DNA of 64,000 nt from Toxoplasma gondii ME49 (taxonomy: Eukaryota > Apicomplexa > Conoidasida > Eucoccidiorida > Sarcocystidae), in assembly GCF_000006565.2 (NCBI RefSeq), contig NC_031476.1, positions 5,951,900-6,015,899 on the forward strand, read 5' to 3'. Positions 45,562 through 62,300 of this stretch are shown one piece after another (position 1 is the stretch's first letter; each line of letters opens with the position of its first letter). Under the pieces are notes generated by a model that searched no databases, was not told where the DNA came from, and saw nothing but the letters and a program-made list of their open reading frames with translations. The translations under genes were made by a program, and so were the position numbers.

Positions 45562-48095
45562 ATACATACATTCGTATGTATCTATCTGTATTTACATTCC
45601 CAACTCGCTCTCTGCGCACACAACTATCCATATGCATAGAAATATGTATTTGTATATGTATTTATACGTGTGCCTATGTATGTATCGGTAGTGAGACGTC
45701 CCGTGACGTAAGCGAAAGAGGGGGACAGAGAAGTCCGCCTTTTTCTGCGGTGCATACGCGAACGGGTGGGAAGACCAAAGGCGCATTTCCGCTCGCGTGG
45801 TGGACTGGTCATTCTCATCTGAGAAAGGAATCATCCCCCACAGAGACGCCACTGAAAAACGAACAGCGAACTCTGGTTCTCAGTTTCTTTGCCTGCTAAA
45901 TAGAGGAAATCTCACCTTTCGAAAACTTTCCGCGCGCGGTCTAATTCCTTGCAACGCTCCTCGAAGTGGATGTACAGCATCCAGCCTTTGTCGCTCGGAT
46001 TCCACTCCATCCACCGCTCAAATACATTCCGTGCACCTGCCAAAGCGCGTCGACCAGGCGAACACAATCGCAGTTGACGCCATAAATCACTCTAATAAAC
46101 AATACCCACAGGTCCACAAACATAAAATATGCACAGATCTCCTAGTCTATATACATATACGTATAAAGATGTATAAATATATATATATATATATGTATAT
46201 ATATGTATATATATATATATATGTATATATGTATATGAGAGAGATCGTTAGAAGTGGACATAAGAAGCGTTTGGCGTTCTGTGAAAATACAGCCCTGTGG
46301 GCTGGAGCAGCATGTCGAGCGCCCTCTGTCCTTTGTTTCTCGGACTGCGAAAGATCAAGTGCCACAGGGTGTTCCACCTCGGAAAAAGCGACTCTTCCCC
46401 GCTCGAACAATTTCGGTTGGGAGAGGAGAGTGGAGGCCGATGAATTTACAGTTTCGAGAACTGCGTCAAATGTGGACGCGCGCGTTTCGCACTTGCGACG
46501 AAGGATGGCGTGGACCTGCCGGCAAGAAACTGGACATTCTGATCGCCCGCTCCGTGAAGAGTCAGGCGGCAGCTGGGCGATGCATCGCGCCAGAAGCTGC
46601 GCCAGTTTCCGACGGAGGTTCTTCATGGAACCAGATGTCCAATTCTTCTTCTCTGGAACCGGAACGGTCCCCGACGCTCTGGGCGTCCAGCCGAAGTCCC
46701 CACGGCTGTTCAGTTCCCCTCCGCTTCCTTCCCCGACTTCTTCCCTCGGTGTACCTGCGTAGTTGCCGAGGAGCTCCTCCATGTGTGCGTATTTGAACCA
46801 AAACTGCTCCTGTCGAGGGAGGAGGAGACATACGCGGTCGTACAGGTTTCGGCAGCTGTTGATGAACTTGTTTTTCGATTCCATCTCGATGTACTTCAGC
46901 CAGAGCGTAGTGTTCTGGAAGTCCACGTTCAGGGCGCGTTCGAATACGCTGCGCGCTCTGCATGCATGCGAGAACAGCAACTGCTCCTTCTGTGAAACGT
47001 TCAAAAACTGTCTTTCTCTAGGAGACGCCATTTCAGTCTCGAAGTCACGTCAGCAACATGGGACTGGCATTCCGCGCGAAGCCTCGCTCGCTTCAACAGA
47101 AGCCAACGGGTGACCGGCGTCGAATCTCCCCAACAGAGAGAGCGACGAAACCGGCTCCCCGTTCATGCCTTTCCTTCCACCTCCTCTCTCTCGTTCGCCT
47201 CCTTCTCTCTCTCGTGCGCCTCCTTCTCTTCCTCGAGGACTCCTGCCATCTGCTCTCTGCTTCCCTTGCCCACTGCTTGTCCGTCTCTGCCCTCTGGACG
47301 TTCACCGCTCGGTTCTGTTCCCCTTTCGGAGAAACAGAGAAACCAGCGAGGAAGGCGGAGAAAGCAGCGAGAAAGGCAGAGAAACCAGCGGGGACGGCAG
47401 AGGAAGAAGACAGGAAGGCAGAGAAAGCAGCGAGGAAGGCGGAGAAAGCAGCGAGAAAGGCAGAAGAAGAAGAGAGGAAGGCAGAGAAAGAAGAGAGGAA
47501 GGCAGAGGAAGCAGCGACGAAGGCAGAGAAACCAGCGAGGAAGGCAGAGAAAGCAAGGAGGAAGGCAGAGGAAGAAGAGAGGAAGGCAGAGAAACCAGCG
47601 AGGAAGGCAGAGAAAGCAAGGAGGAAGGCAGAGGAAGAAGAGAGGAAGGCAGAGAAACCAGCGAGGAAGGCAGAGAAAGCAAGGAGGAAGGCAGAGGAAG
47701 AAGAGAGGAAGGAGAGAAGGAATTGACAAAAGAGGTGGAATTCGGACTCACCTCCTGAATTCTTTCTGAGCAGCTTCCCACTCGGCGTATTTGATCCACG
47801 TTCCGATGTGATGTCTCTGTCGACGCAGCGTGTCTTCGAACTCTTTGCGCTTCCGGACGCGGTACTGCTGAAGCTCCTCTTCGTCGACGATTCTTTGCTG
47901 AGGCCGAATTTGACTCAAGTCGTCCAGCTGTCTGTCCACCGCCTCGCGGAGCAGCTGCTCGGCAGTGATTTGCACAGGCGCCGGCATTTTATTTTTTACT
48001 TCCATCATTTTGCGACTGCGGTGCAGAGGATAGTTCCCCCCCGCCGACTCCGGTCCCTGCTGGCGGAGCGCGCCCGCCGGGATGTTGCTGGCCAT
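38269..48095 (-). CDS. CRNKL1: Crooked-neck/Clf1/Syf3 HAT-repeat pre-mRNA splicing factor
   Basis: Crn/Clf1 is a scaffold of the Prp19-associated (NineTeen) complex and is needed for spliceosome activation. Fourteen exons close exactly to 686 residues, close to the core family length: 48095-47752, 46957-46755, 46036-45916, 45382-45280, 44819-44734, 44220-44119, 43335-43135, 42620-42467, 41813-41640, 41455-41348, 40788-40627, 39974-39906, 39007-38834 and 38328-38269. HAT repeats run almost end to end; typical units are [98 protein letters not shown] and [20 protein letters not shown]. The N terminus has the family's [12 protein letters not shown] and [11 protein letters not shown] segments. 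The C-terminal tail is short and basic ([10 protein letters not shown]). All introns are GT-AG; several carry TA microsatellites, and the first carries a purine/pyrimidine repeat. The start at 48095 (MASNIPAG) is the only suitable Met. Confidence 0.96.
38476..38582. repeat. TA microsatellite in the last Crn intron (block 1)
   Basis: About 100 bases of nearly pure TA dinucleotides lie within the intron 38329-38833. Confidence 0.9.
38692..38790. repeat. TA microsatellite in the last Crn intron (block 2)
   Basis: AAATA units grade into (TA)n in the same intron as the block at 38476-38582. Confidence 0.9.
42838..42956. repeat. TA/TATCAA repeat in a Crn intron
   Basis: Tandem ATATCAAT units flanked by pure TA runs lie in the intron 42621-43134. 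Confidence 0.9.
43460..43560. repeat. TA/TATCGA repeat in a Crn intron
   Basis: An interrupted (TA)n tract lies in the intron 43336-44118. Confidence 0.85.
45528..45560. repeat. TA microsatellite in a Crn intron
   Basis: A short (TA)n run followed by CATA units lies in the intron 45383-45915. Confidence 0.8.
46169..46235. repeat. TA/TATG microsatellite in a Crn intron
   Basis: An interrupted (TA)n tract lies in the intron 46037-46754. Confidence 0.85.
47340..47712. repeat. 21-bp tandem repeat with a 63-bp higher-order period in Crn intron 1
   Basis: Purine-rich units of 21 bases (of the type GAGGAAGGCAGAGAAAGCA) repeat through this stretch. From 47516 three different 21-mers form a 63-base unit repeated three times, starting at 47516, 47579 and 47642, almost without change. 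The array lies wholly within intron 1 of the Crn gene (46958-47751) and ends about 40 bases from the 5' splice site. In the transcript it is therefore a long CU-rich tract. Long reading frames on both strands here are a by-product of the 21-base period. Confidence 0.93.
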
Positions 48096-51000
48096 CTTGC
48101 GCGGAAGAGCGAGGAGAAGACGAAAAAAAAGACAAATTGAGACTACAGTGACAAGGCGAACCTGATGAACGACGTGGACGCGTTGGCGGACAGACGGGAG
48201 GGTCAGAGATGGCGAGGGACGAGGAAGAGAGCGACAGGGAGACGCAGCAAAGACGCAAACAGCGGTCAGCGGGAGAAGGGGGGTGGGGGGCAGAAGCGGT
48301 GAGACGCTTGACTTGTGTGCTCCTGGAGAGAAAAGAAAGTTTACGCTACAAAAAGCAACGCGGACGGGGAAAGAGCAGTCAGAGTAAATGTACAGTGGCG
48401 GGGAGGAGCGTTGAACGCGAAGTATGGTTCACGCTAAAACGTAAGCGGCGGGACCGACAGCCTCGGCGCTTCTCATCTTCGAAATCCGCCGATCTGCCTC
48501 CTTCCACCGAGGCGGAAAAGAAGCGTAGGAAACGAGAAAGCCGAGAAGCAGCGAGTTTTTCGGTCAAGAAGCGAATGAAAAAGGAGAGTCGAAATCGCCT
48601 GCAGGGTTTGCGGCTCCTTTCAGTACGGCCTAGCAGGCCAATCCTGCGCTCTGTCGAGCTGGGAGACAGACCAAGAGGTCACGGGGACCCTTTTAAAGGC
48701 AAAAGTCTGGAAAAGCTTGAGACTTTCCGCTTGCGGACGGTGACTGGGAGGCAGAAAGGAAGAGCTCGTGGAAAAGCAGTGAAGAATCGCAGACGAGCCC
48801 ACGCTTTCCCCCCGGTGAAACTCGTGAAGAAGCAGATACTGGGACGCCTTCGAAACATCCTCCCCAGGAAGGTCATGCCTTTCTCTCTTTCGGGGAAAAA
48901 GACACTGAGAGAAAAAAAACTGGTTTCTACTACAACGTCGGCGCCACGTTCGGCGAGACTCTCCCGCGGCGCGTGCATGCGCCACTGAGAAGCCTGCTTT
49001 TCGTTTTTCATACCGACGAACACACCCAGTGGAAAGACTGTGCAGGATAGTCCGGAAGAAAATGTATATCTCTGCACACAATTTGCGAAGAACGACCTGT
49101 TTCGCGAGACGAAGAAAGACCTCATCTGTCGAACCTTGCAGGCGGTGTCCTTCCTCGGTTCCTTCTCCGTCCGACACGGCGTTACAGCCTCTACCGTCTT
49201 CGGGCTGCACAAAGGCAGGGAGCCGATGGTAGTTCCGCTTTTTTTCCATCGCAGTTCGTTTGCGGAGCCGCTGAGGTGACTGTGACTAGAGCAAACCGCT
49301 GAAAGGAAAGAGTTTGAGATACCACACCGAAAAACCAGGAGCATCTAGGACGTAAACTCTTGGGTCTTCAAGGAACCAAAGTGCGATGTCGGTAGCATGC
49401 ACTGTCTCAAAGTGTGAGACGCGAAAAAAGAAACTTGATTCGCTACATATTAGCAAAGCGGACAGATCCCGTTCCGTTCGCCGCTTTCTTTAAACAAGCA
49501 GAGGAGGAAGGAACTCTCAGGAACAGAATGCTGCTTCCTTTCTGCGAAACTGTAGCGGTCCAGTCACAGGCTCGTGTCGGTTCTTTCGAACGACTCCCAG
49601 CAAAAATCTTTAGACGTAAGAGAGCTTGTTTCGGCACCTGACGAGAGTAAAGCTACCACACCCTGTGTGATGCTTCTGATGACTCTCTGGGGACCTGGAG
49701 GTTCTCTTTCAGATCGAAGAGGAAGCGCCTGAAACCTCCCGCCCCTCACGTGGTCTGCTGTGGGCAGCGTACACTTCCTGTGGAACTGTCGATAATGTAC
49801 TTGTGACAATACTGTCAAGCCTTTTCTTCCAATTCGATTTGATGACATTATTATCGAGCATGTTGGATTGGTAGTTTGCCGTTCGTGTCCATTTACCCGA
49901 GACAAACTCAGCCGCCTAGGGTTTGATGGAATGGCCAGTTTATCTGGAATCGTCTTGCCGTAACATGGTGTAGTTGAATGATGAATGCATTCCCTCCAGA
50001 GCCTGTTCTAGGATGCGACAGCTTCAAATCGCATGTTGCTTCTTGTTCAACTCGATGATGGGTACCACAGAGGCTGTGTGTGTCAAGAAGTGACACGGGT
50101 ACAGCGAAAACACATGAGATTCATTTGTTGGATTCTTCTTGCGTTCTACGAGAAAGAGAGAAGATTTTGCGTTTGTGCGTCTCAACAGGTATGGGAAGCG
50201 AGTCCTCTACAAGATCGAACTCGAAAGTCGCTTCATACAGCTGGGTTTTCTGCGCATCGTAAAACCAAGCATCAGAAGGAAATAAGGGAGCTCTTGGTCT
50301 TTGCTCTGAAATCAGGGATGAAAGCGAGAAATTACCGGCAGGATACGTTGTGACAAACGATAGGTCAAAGCTATAGAACACCGAAATGTGGGTTGGTGTG
50401 CGAACTGGGAGAAAAAGCCACGGTACCACGTCCACATCATCCCGCGGATGCTACAGCAATTTCTGTTTGCTTTACATGCTTCAACGGCAGATTCTTTCTG
50501 TGTATCGCTGTTGACCTGACAAGTAAGGAAACAGCAGCCGACGTATGCCGCATGCATATGTGCTTTTCGTGTCTTGTTAGCCGTCGAGTAGGTTGTCTCT
50601 GAAGTGTAGCGGTCTGCTTCTACGGAGATTTCATGCTCACACACAGGGTGGCGCCGCCATCTTAGCTGTAGCACAAGTGTGTAGCATTCCACCTCTCCCC
50701 TCTAGAAAGACGCCTCTTCCCCATCGTTTGAGCGGGCATCACTCGTATCTCCGCTGTGCGATGGTGGCATTGTGACGGTAGCTGGTAAACGCTTTTCTGG
50801 CCGAAAAAACATGTCGTTGAGTCCTCACTCTGAACGTGTGTCGAACCGGCGTATCCGGGCGACCGCGAAAAAGAGACAAAGAAGTTCCTGGACTCCGAAG
50901 TGTGTGTTCTGCACGGCTTTCCGTGTGGTTTTGGCTCACAGCGTCTCGTGCGACTGTCCGACATTACGAATTATTGGAGGTTTGCGAAAAAAGTCAACTT

Positions 51001-51743
51001 CTATAGAGAATAGACGCGATTCAAAGCACCTGAGTCATGCACACCGTTTGTCGGGAGCGGAATCGAAGCGATATCGCAGTTTTAGATCTCAGAAGAGAAG
51101 CAGGCAATCACAAGTACCTCACTTCGAGTTTGCCGCGGTTCCCATCTTGGAACCCCGTGTGCGGCGGCAGGTTGAACATACGAACATAGCAGCATTTTTT
51201 TGAACGAGCAACTGGCGCTTGGCTTCCCGTGGTTCTCGAGAGAATCCCACGGTGTCGACGATCGAATGCCGTCTCCGGAAGCAAACAAGGAACGCGGCGA
51301 GTCTGGTGATCGAACGCAACACGGCGCGGAAGCGCAAACATGTGTGAGATTCTATGTTGCCGTCCTGAAACGTGGTGAAACTCGAGCGCCAGCAAGCAGA
51401 GTCAGAGTCTGTGTGTTCACAATCCGCTCCAACCTTTTTCCCCGTCTTTTCGCTTGCTTCTTCACGAGGGTCCCCGCACAGCCTTTTGCTCTCGTTCGAA
51501 GGCGTCGCGGCCGACAGACCCTGTGCCTGGACAGGACATGTTTCCGGCTGGCGGCAGATTCCTGTGGGTTCCACCGAACACTCGTTAGGAGTCTCCCGCG
51601 TCTCTCACCTGCCTGCCTGGTGGAGCCATGCCTCCCGTCGCTTTTGCATGTATGCCCGTGTCAAGTATTAAGCCAGCACGGGGAGTTCTTCTAAATAGAT
51701 CCTGCCCACAGGAACGCACAGAGCTGCGTTACACACAGTTTCT
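48096..51743. other. Intergenic region between Crn and GAPDH2
   Basis: These 3.6 kb lie between the Crn start and the GAPDH2 stop, both on the minus strand. They should hold the Crn promoter and the GAPDH2 3' UTR. A basic 259-codon frame on the plus strand (48209-48988) starts only 113 bases from the Crn start and shows no family; I do not call it. Nothing else is recognisable. Confidence 0.4.
48300..48306. promoter_or_regulatory. Candidate WGAGACG promoter motif upstream of Crn
   Basis: TGAGACG occurs about 205 bases upstream of the Crn start codon. It matches the established Toxoplasma promoter consensus WGAGACG, but one short match is weak evidence. Confidence 0.28.
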
Positions 51744-55658
<3,915 letters not shown>

Positions 55659-58600
55659 GGTGTGTTCGCACGAGAGAAACTTTTAGCCGGAGACGTGGGA
55701 AGGAGAAATGCGCCTTTTGCTACACCGTGGGGTGCGCCCGGGGTTCACACGATTCAGTCCCCCAAGGTGGCATAGAAGGACCGAAAAAATAACTAAAAAA
55801 CAAACGCCGAGGTTGTCTCCGCCTCGTCGGTCGTCGCTTTTTGACAAGCACAGGACGGCCACCACGCGTGTGCGGTTTGTGTGCACCCTGTCCCTCGTTA
55901 CCAGTTCAGAGTCTCCACCCTCACGCTAGTCTACGCTTGATTCCTGGCCCGCTTTGCGCAGAGACAGAAGGGAGGGCTGCGTCTCACCAAATCGCGAATC
56001 TCGGCACTTCAAGGGGCATGCAGCGCGAAGCAGATCGCGAAACTCGACTCTCCTTGCTTTCACGTTGTAAAGTGGAATTTCGCGGTTTCGCTCCCTCCGA
56101 TAAGCGCAGTAGTTCTATTTTGCATACTCTCCCTTTTCAGCGACAGTGGAAACAAGTCTCTGCAAAAACACAGTGCATAAAGGGCTTTCTCGGTCTTTGT
56201 GACCTTCCTTGCTGTGGCAAGTACACGCTTAGGTTGCAGGGAACTGGTCTCCCAGTGATAAGAACACAGGATGAGTCTCCAGACTCGCAATACCAAACAC
56301 ACAACAACTGACGCTAGAGTCCGTACTCACGCACTGTGCATGGGGACTCCTAGGTGAATGTAAACTACCTTTTTCTCCATTCCTAACACCGAGTCGAAAG
56401 GGACGGCCTGAACGCAAAGAACTTGATGTCTTTCCGAGTGTTAGACACAGACGAAAAAGCCAATGCAACACGGTTTAAGAATGAGATGCACACGAAAAAG
56501 AGAGACGCTGCGCCTGTGAAAAACCATAGGAAACAGACACGAGCTTCGATCAACTCTGAAGGCTGCTCACAGGGGACAGCCGAAAAGAATGTTGTGGATT
56601 CTCTCCCTAAGAAGCGTCGGTTGAGAATCCTGTGAATCTCTACACAGCTGTCAGACTCGCTGCATTATCCGTCATTCCTTTGACCTAAAGATTACACAGA
56701 ATGTTGTTCATTTTTACAGCTCGTACGGTAGTACTAGTTTTCTAATGAATTCACTAGAGAGGGCTGCTTTTCCTATCGCGGCATCTTTGTGTGTATCTTT
56801 GGATATGCCCGGAAACTGTTGCACTCAGCGACAGAAAACACAGAGGGCAACTGGCACTTCAAACGGTCAGCGGGCTGTCCAGAGAGCCGTCCTGCTTCCT
56901 GCAGTTCTCTTCAGAACGACTTGGCTTACAGAGAAGCCCAGTTGTCGCGTTGTTTACAGAGAGTGTGAAGAAAGACGTCTCACACAAAAATGTCCTTCTA
57001 TGTCCCCGTGTGACTCCAGAGGAAACACTGACTTCGATCGATGCGGTGAGTGCTTCTAGCGGTGGAGTAGACTGATCCACTCCTGTACAATCAAGAAACA
57101 CGTCCTGACAATCATGCAACAAACGGAATGCTGGCACCAAATCCATGAGAACGTGCTGCAGGTTTTGGCGTCCATTGGTGCGTGTCTTTCTGCTCCAAAC
57201 TCTTGCAATTCCACAAGGAAAACAAACGGAAGCAGGTAGTCTGTGAACCGCCGGGGTTTCGCGTACACTTTACCGAGACAGAAGGACTCTGACAAAACAC
57301 CAATACACCTGCGATATCTGAACGTTTTGAGTTCTCGAAGCAAAACACCAGGAAGAGCATCTTTCATTTCTTATTCTGTGACGCTTCCCTATAATCATGT
57401 GTAGGTGCCACTCCATCTTTCTCTGATGATGGTGAATGTACAACCACTGGTAGGCATTTCAGTCATGCCAGTGCGACCTACACATTTGCCATCGAGCAGG
57501 AGAATTTGCAATCGGTGCTGTCTTGGGAACTGTCGTCGACAAAAACGCTGCCCGTCCGCGTCTGGCGAGACAAAATTGGTTCTCCCCGAAAATCATCGTT
57601 CCAACAGATGCCTTTATGCTTCTAACGTATACATAATTGCTAGAGTGTTTCCCGTATTTGCCTAAAGTACAAAGATCACTGAAGCTACGGAGCTACAACT
57701 GTAAGAAGAACCTAGAGGTAGCGCATCCTGCCGAGACGCAAGCTGTGGCAGGAATAAACTCAAAGACACGTCACTCTACATAGGACCGCGAAGTAGCAAA
57801 CCTTGCTTTCCGCATGGCTGGTGCCCCGAACTGTTATTGAAGCTGACGAACATTTGCGTCCGTCGCCAGCTTCGACCTTGATGGTGCATGTTTACAGGCC
57901 TCTGTCGACCCGATCCCTCTTCAGACACATCGAAATCCTATGCAGAGATAGGCAAGCTATAGACGGTGACAGAACACTAAGCGGTGGAGCTTGATAGAAA
58001 ATGCGAAACCGCCGAAACAGGTCAACAGTAAAAGCTGCGAGGACTGCATACGCATTTAAGTGCAAACAAAGTAAACACCCAGCAATATCACCCAGGAAGT
58101 AATGCATAGGTCGAACACATCTCCGGAATGGGAAGGGCCTGAGTGACGGCGAAAAAACGCTGTTTTGCTGGTACGTTTTAACCCCCGAGTTTGTCAACTG
58201 CACAGCAACCACTCTTTTTTTTACACGCAGCCTTGTGATAAACTTCGATGGACATCTATGCCAGCGAGAGATGATCTCCTGCACATGCTGCACGTTCCTA
58301 ACTCTGTCGTTTTGCTCCAATTCGTTTTAGCGTGCTCTCTCTGCGTCAAGGCGTCTTTTATCCTGGACAGTCTCGCGAACAGATGAGCGTGTCCGGTGAA
58401 ACGAGGCGGCGTCCGTTTTTTCTTCCGGTAAGATAGTTCATCGAATTATTTGGACTGCATTTGTATCGTCTGCTCAGTTTCTGCCACAGAAGAGCTGACT
58501 GAACAACGTTTGCCTCATCACGAGTATAGGTGCAGAGTCGAACGAACAGCGAGAAACAACGACCGGGGGCTTGAAGGGGAAATATCTCGTTTCCGAAGGA

Positions 58601-59336
58601 AACAAGAGCCTTTTCCTCTCCTGGTCTTTGCCGAATCGCAACAAGACTTTCTGTACCGTCGCGGCATCCACGTGGAACAACAAGGATGAGTACCGTGGGA
58701 GTGCGAAAGAGCTAAGACGGCACCTGGCATACCTACTCTGTACACCAGTACAAATGCCTACGAATCGGTACCCTTTTCCACGTTCAGCGAATTCTAGGTG
58801 CCCACATCTTCGCCTGTCACGTCTCTTGTTAAAAAGTGAAAGAGTGCCACAGGCGATTCGAGCGAACCCCGAGACATGCACCCGAGAGATTCAGAAAACG
58901 GCAGCGAAGGCGGACGGACAGACCGCGCTTCTCTCCGCCTTCCTGCGTTTACAGCGCAGAGAACGAAAAAAGCACCTCGGTTTCACCACAGAAACTGAAG
59001 AAACGGTTCTGTTTCTTCGACCTCCCTGTTTCGGTCCATTCCGTTTCTCACTCGACTTTCTCCGCTAAAAACATCGAGATCTACGTCCGACCTCAGTCTC
59101 CCCATTTCGCCTTGCGGCAGCGCTGAAGGTCCTGGAGTGTAAACATAAAAAAAAACGTTGGGTCTTCAGCTCATCACTAAATGCGAGCCTGCCTTTCAAG
59201 CGACGCCGCGGCTTTCGCTGGTCTCCCGCTCTTAAACGGAGTTTGTATTCGAGCAAGAATTTTCCTCTTCGTCCGATGCAGAAAACGTTTCGCCTCTGCC
59301 ACCTCACGTTTCCTTTTTCGACAAGCGCTTCCAAGC
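55659..59336. other. Intergenic region between GAPDH2 and eIF4G
   Basis: These 3.7 kb contain the GAPDH2 promoter and probably the eIF4G 3' UTR. I find only short unlinked frames on both strands and no RNA gene that I can recognise. Confidence 0.45.
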
Positions 59337-62300
59337 TCACAGCTTGCCCTTCAAATCGTCCAGGGTGCTGGTGCTCAGAACTTGGTGCTCAGGGTCTGCA
59401 GCTGAAATCGAAACGCAACACAAACCGGGCAACAAAGATGTGCCGGGACCATGCTTTCTCAATTCCCGAGAACGAATTCGAGTTTGAGACTGACGAAATT
59501 TGGAAACGCAGAAGCTCCACTCTCTGTATTCTCTCTCGGCGCTCGACAGCCCTCACGATACGCTTCCAGGTTGGCACCGACTGCCTTATCTACGTTGCCA
59601 CTCGTATTCTGCACTTCTCTTGAGCATTACGAGCACCGTTCACCCTCGCTCTGGACCTCTCTGCCGAAACGTGCCGTTCCTGAAAACCCAGAGACCTCCC
59701 GCTCGCCTCCCGTTTTCCCAAGAAAAACGTCTCGTCACGCACCTTCCAACGTCTGCAGGAACTCCTTCATGAAGTCGGTCAAACGCGGTACGTCGATCTT
59801 TAGGTCGCTGTATGGACTGTCCTCGACAGCCTCTCCGTCTTCACCCTCTTCGGCGCTGCTGTTCGACATGAACTGCTTCAAGCTGCACACAACATCGAGC
59901 GAAAAACAAAGTGGACACCCACTCCAGAGACCGTCCCCAACACAACACCGGCGACGCAGCTCTCCAGACACGAAACAGGACTTCTGCGCCACAGAAAAGA
60001 CAAAACATACAAGCACTCTTGCCCAACAACGTATACTAACTGAGCAGCTGTGTTCACTGCAGCACGCAAAGCTCCACATTCCACCAACTCTATGAACTCT
60101 CGGCTGCACAAACCTCCATTCCTACAAATACATATATCTATGTATACATACATATACATACATATATATATATATAGGGTAGATACTTCGCAGGAGCGTG
60201 TACATGCAGACAGGCGTCTCCCGGCGATGAGAGGTCTGCAGCGTAGGCAACGTGGACGGCGCTTCGTTGGAGCACCCCTCGTCTTCTCTGCTGAGACAAA
60301 ATGCACAAAGAGTGCCAAGTCCTTTCGACTGGACAGCAAAGACGTGGAGGTAAACAAGCTGCTTCAAACGAAATCGCCCTTACCAAGCCTTGAGAGCTTC
60401 CGCCTGCAAGATGCCTTTCTGGCAAACTTGAACGAAAAGCTGGAAGGCAATTGCTCGTTGCTTGTTCACATGCTCCTTGTCCGCCACGAGGGCCTCAATC
60501 GAATACTTCAGCCACTCATCAAAGATCTCCTGTACGAACAGACAAAAAGCAGCCGCCGGAAACAAACATACACACTTGCTTGTATATATATATATACATA
60601 TACATGTTTATAATTGCACAGACATAGGCCCGTAGTAGAGGTGCAATTCGATGCAGTCCGCTGTCTGTACAAGAAACGCAGAGACTCACGCAGCACCCCC
60701 TCTTTCACTGGCGTCGTTCGTTACCCACGGACTGCACAAAAGTTCTTCGTATCCAGGCACTCCTCCATTTCTCAGATACGAACACAAATATTCATATATA
60801 TATATATACTTGTATGGCTAGATGCAGTTGAGACTCGACTGGATATTCGGTGGACACAACGATCTAAAACGAAGATGTTTTTGTAGCGTTTGAATTTATC
60901 TGGAAAAGCACATCAAGGTCCGGTTGGGTGACAGGCCGTCTGGGTCCTACCTTGTGGACCGACTGGGATAGGTTCATTTCCTTCAACATCTCGAGAGCAG
61001 TGTTGAGGTCCATGGACTGAACGAGATCCTTCATCTCAGAGCGAGCTGCAGCAACTTGTTGCTCCTGGAAAAGACACACCGGCATCGACTTCACACACTC
61101 AATTTCACACCGAAAGCGGCATTACTCACGCAGGCAAACTACAGAGCCATTCACAGAAGCGGCTGCAGAACCACCATCATCTACATTTGCATCCTTCGGT
61201 CGCTCTGCCTATATCTTCAGAAATGTATGTTTTGCCCCTCCTCTATCTTCGTCTATCTCTACAACTATGGCTACATCTTTCTCGCTGTCTCTACGCCTCT
61301 GTACACGTCTCTCTCTGTGTTTCTCTCTGTATATACCTCTCTCTGCCTCCACCTCCCTGCAGCGGACGGCGAATCGAAAACGTCGAGTGCGATACACAAA
61401 GCCGAGACGCGAAATCACCTGGACGCCTGTCACTACTCTGAGGAGACTTCTCCAGCGAGAGCAAAGTGGATGAACGTGTGAATGGTAATGCATTTCCCCT
61501 GGTCCACGGAACTCACTTCAGACATCGGCGCGGTTCCACTGCTGGTCTTCGGTGCCGCGGGCTCGCCACCACTCCTGCGAAGAAAGAAAATGCAAGTAAA
61601 CAGAAGCAAGAAAACTCACCATTTCCGAAGAAAACTCTGCACACTCTCAAACAAAGAACGCCCGCTGACACTTCACATTGCGACGGCCAGTGATGTTCCA
61701 GCTACCGGCTGAACTCCAGCGCCATCTCGAAGCGTCTGACCAGACCGGATTTGCACAGAAGAACGGCGAGAACAGGGTCTGCGAATCGACGCCTCAACAT
61801 GCGAGACGAAAGATTGCGATTTCCTCTGCAAGCTCCCAACCTCTCTCAGAAACGCGAGAACCAATCACCCGCAGGTGAGCGTATCACTGCACTGCCTGCT
61901 ACCTCGACTTGCTGCGAAGAGTTCGCAACTTTTTCGCACCACTCAAGAGTTCTTTTCCACCAACACAGAACTACTTGCAATGCCATCACCTCGCTTGTTG
62001 CGCCTTCTCACGTAGAGCGACGAACAACCATCGGGACGCCGGTAGACATTTTCTCTTCGTGCGACTTTGCCGTACAGACACCCCTCCAGTTACGTTACAG
62101 CTCTGTGCAATAGCCACCCGTGCATTAGCCGTAACTACGTCGGCTGTACCTCCGCAAAAACAAAAAAGCGAAAACCAAGAGCACCTCTGTCAAAACATTC
62201 CAACTTACTTGCGACGGCTGCTGTCCTTCGCAGGCGACGATGGCTCAGCAGGGGCTCGGCCGAGGAGCGAACTTGGCCCTGAGGCAGAACCTGTATGCGA

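Noticed and set aside
47058..47769. Several long repetitive frames on both strands (Glu/Lys/Ala- and Leu/Pro/Ser-rich)
   Set aside because: They lie in intron 1 of Crn and are produced by the 21-base repeat period, which keeps several frames free of stops.
48209..48988. A 259-codon Lys/Arg-rich frame on the plus strand upstream of Crn
   Set aside because: Its start is 113 bases from the Crn start codon, it has no recognisable domain, and equally long frames overlap it on the other strand. It is probably promoter/5' UTR composition rather than a gene.
48620..49344. Two overlapping minus-strand frames of about 210-220 codons
   Set aside because: They overlap each other in different frames, have no family features, and no splice connection to Crn or GAPDH2.
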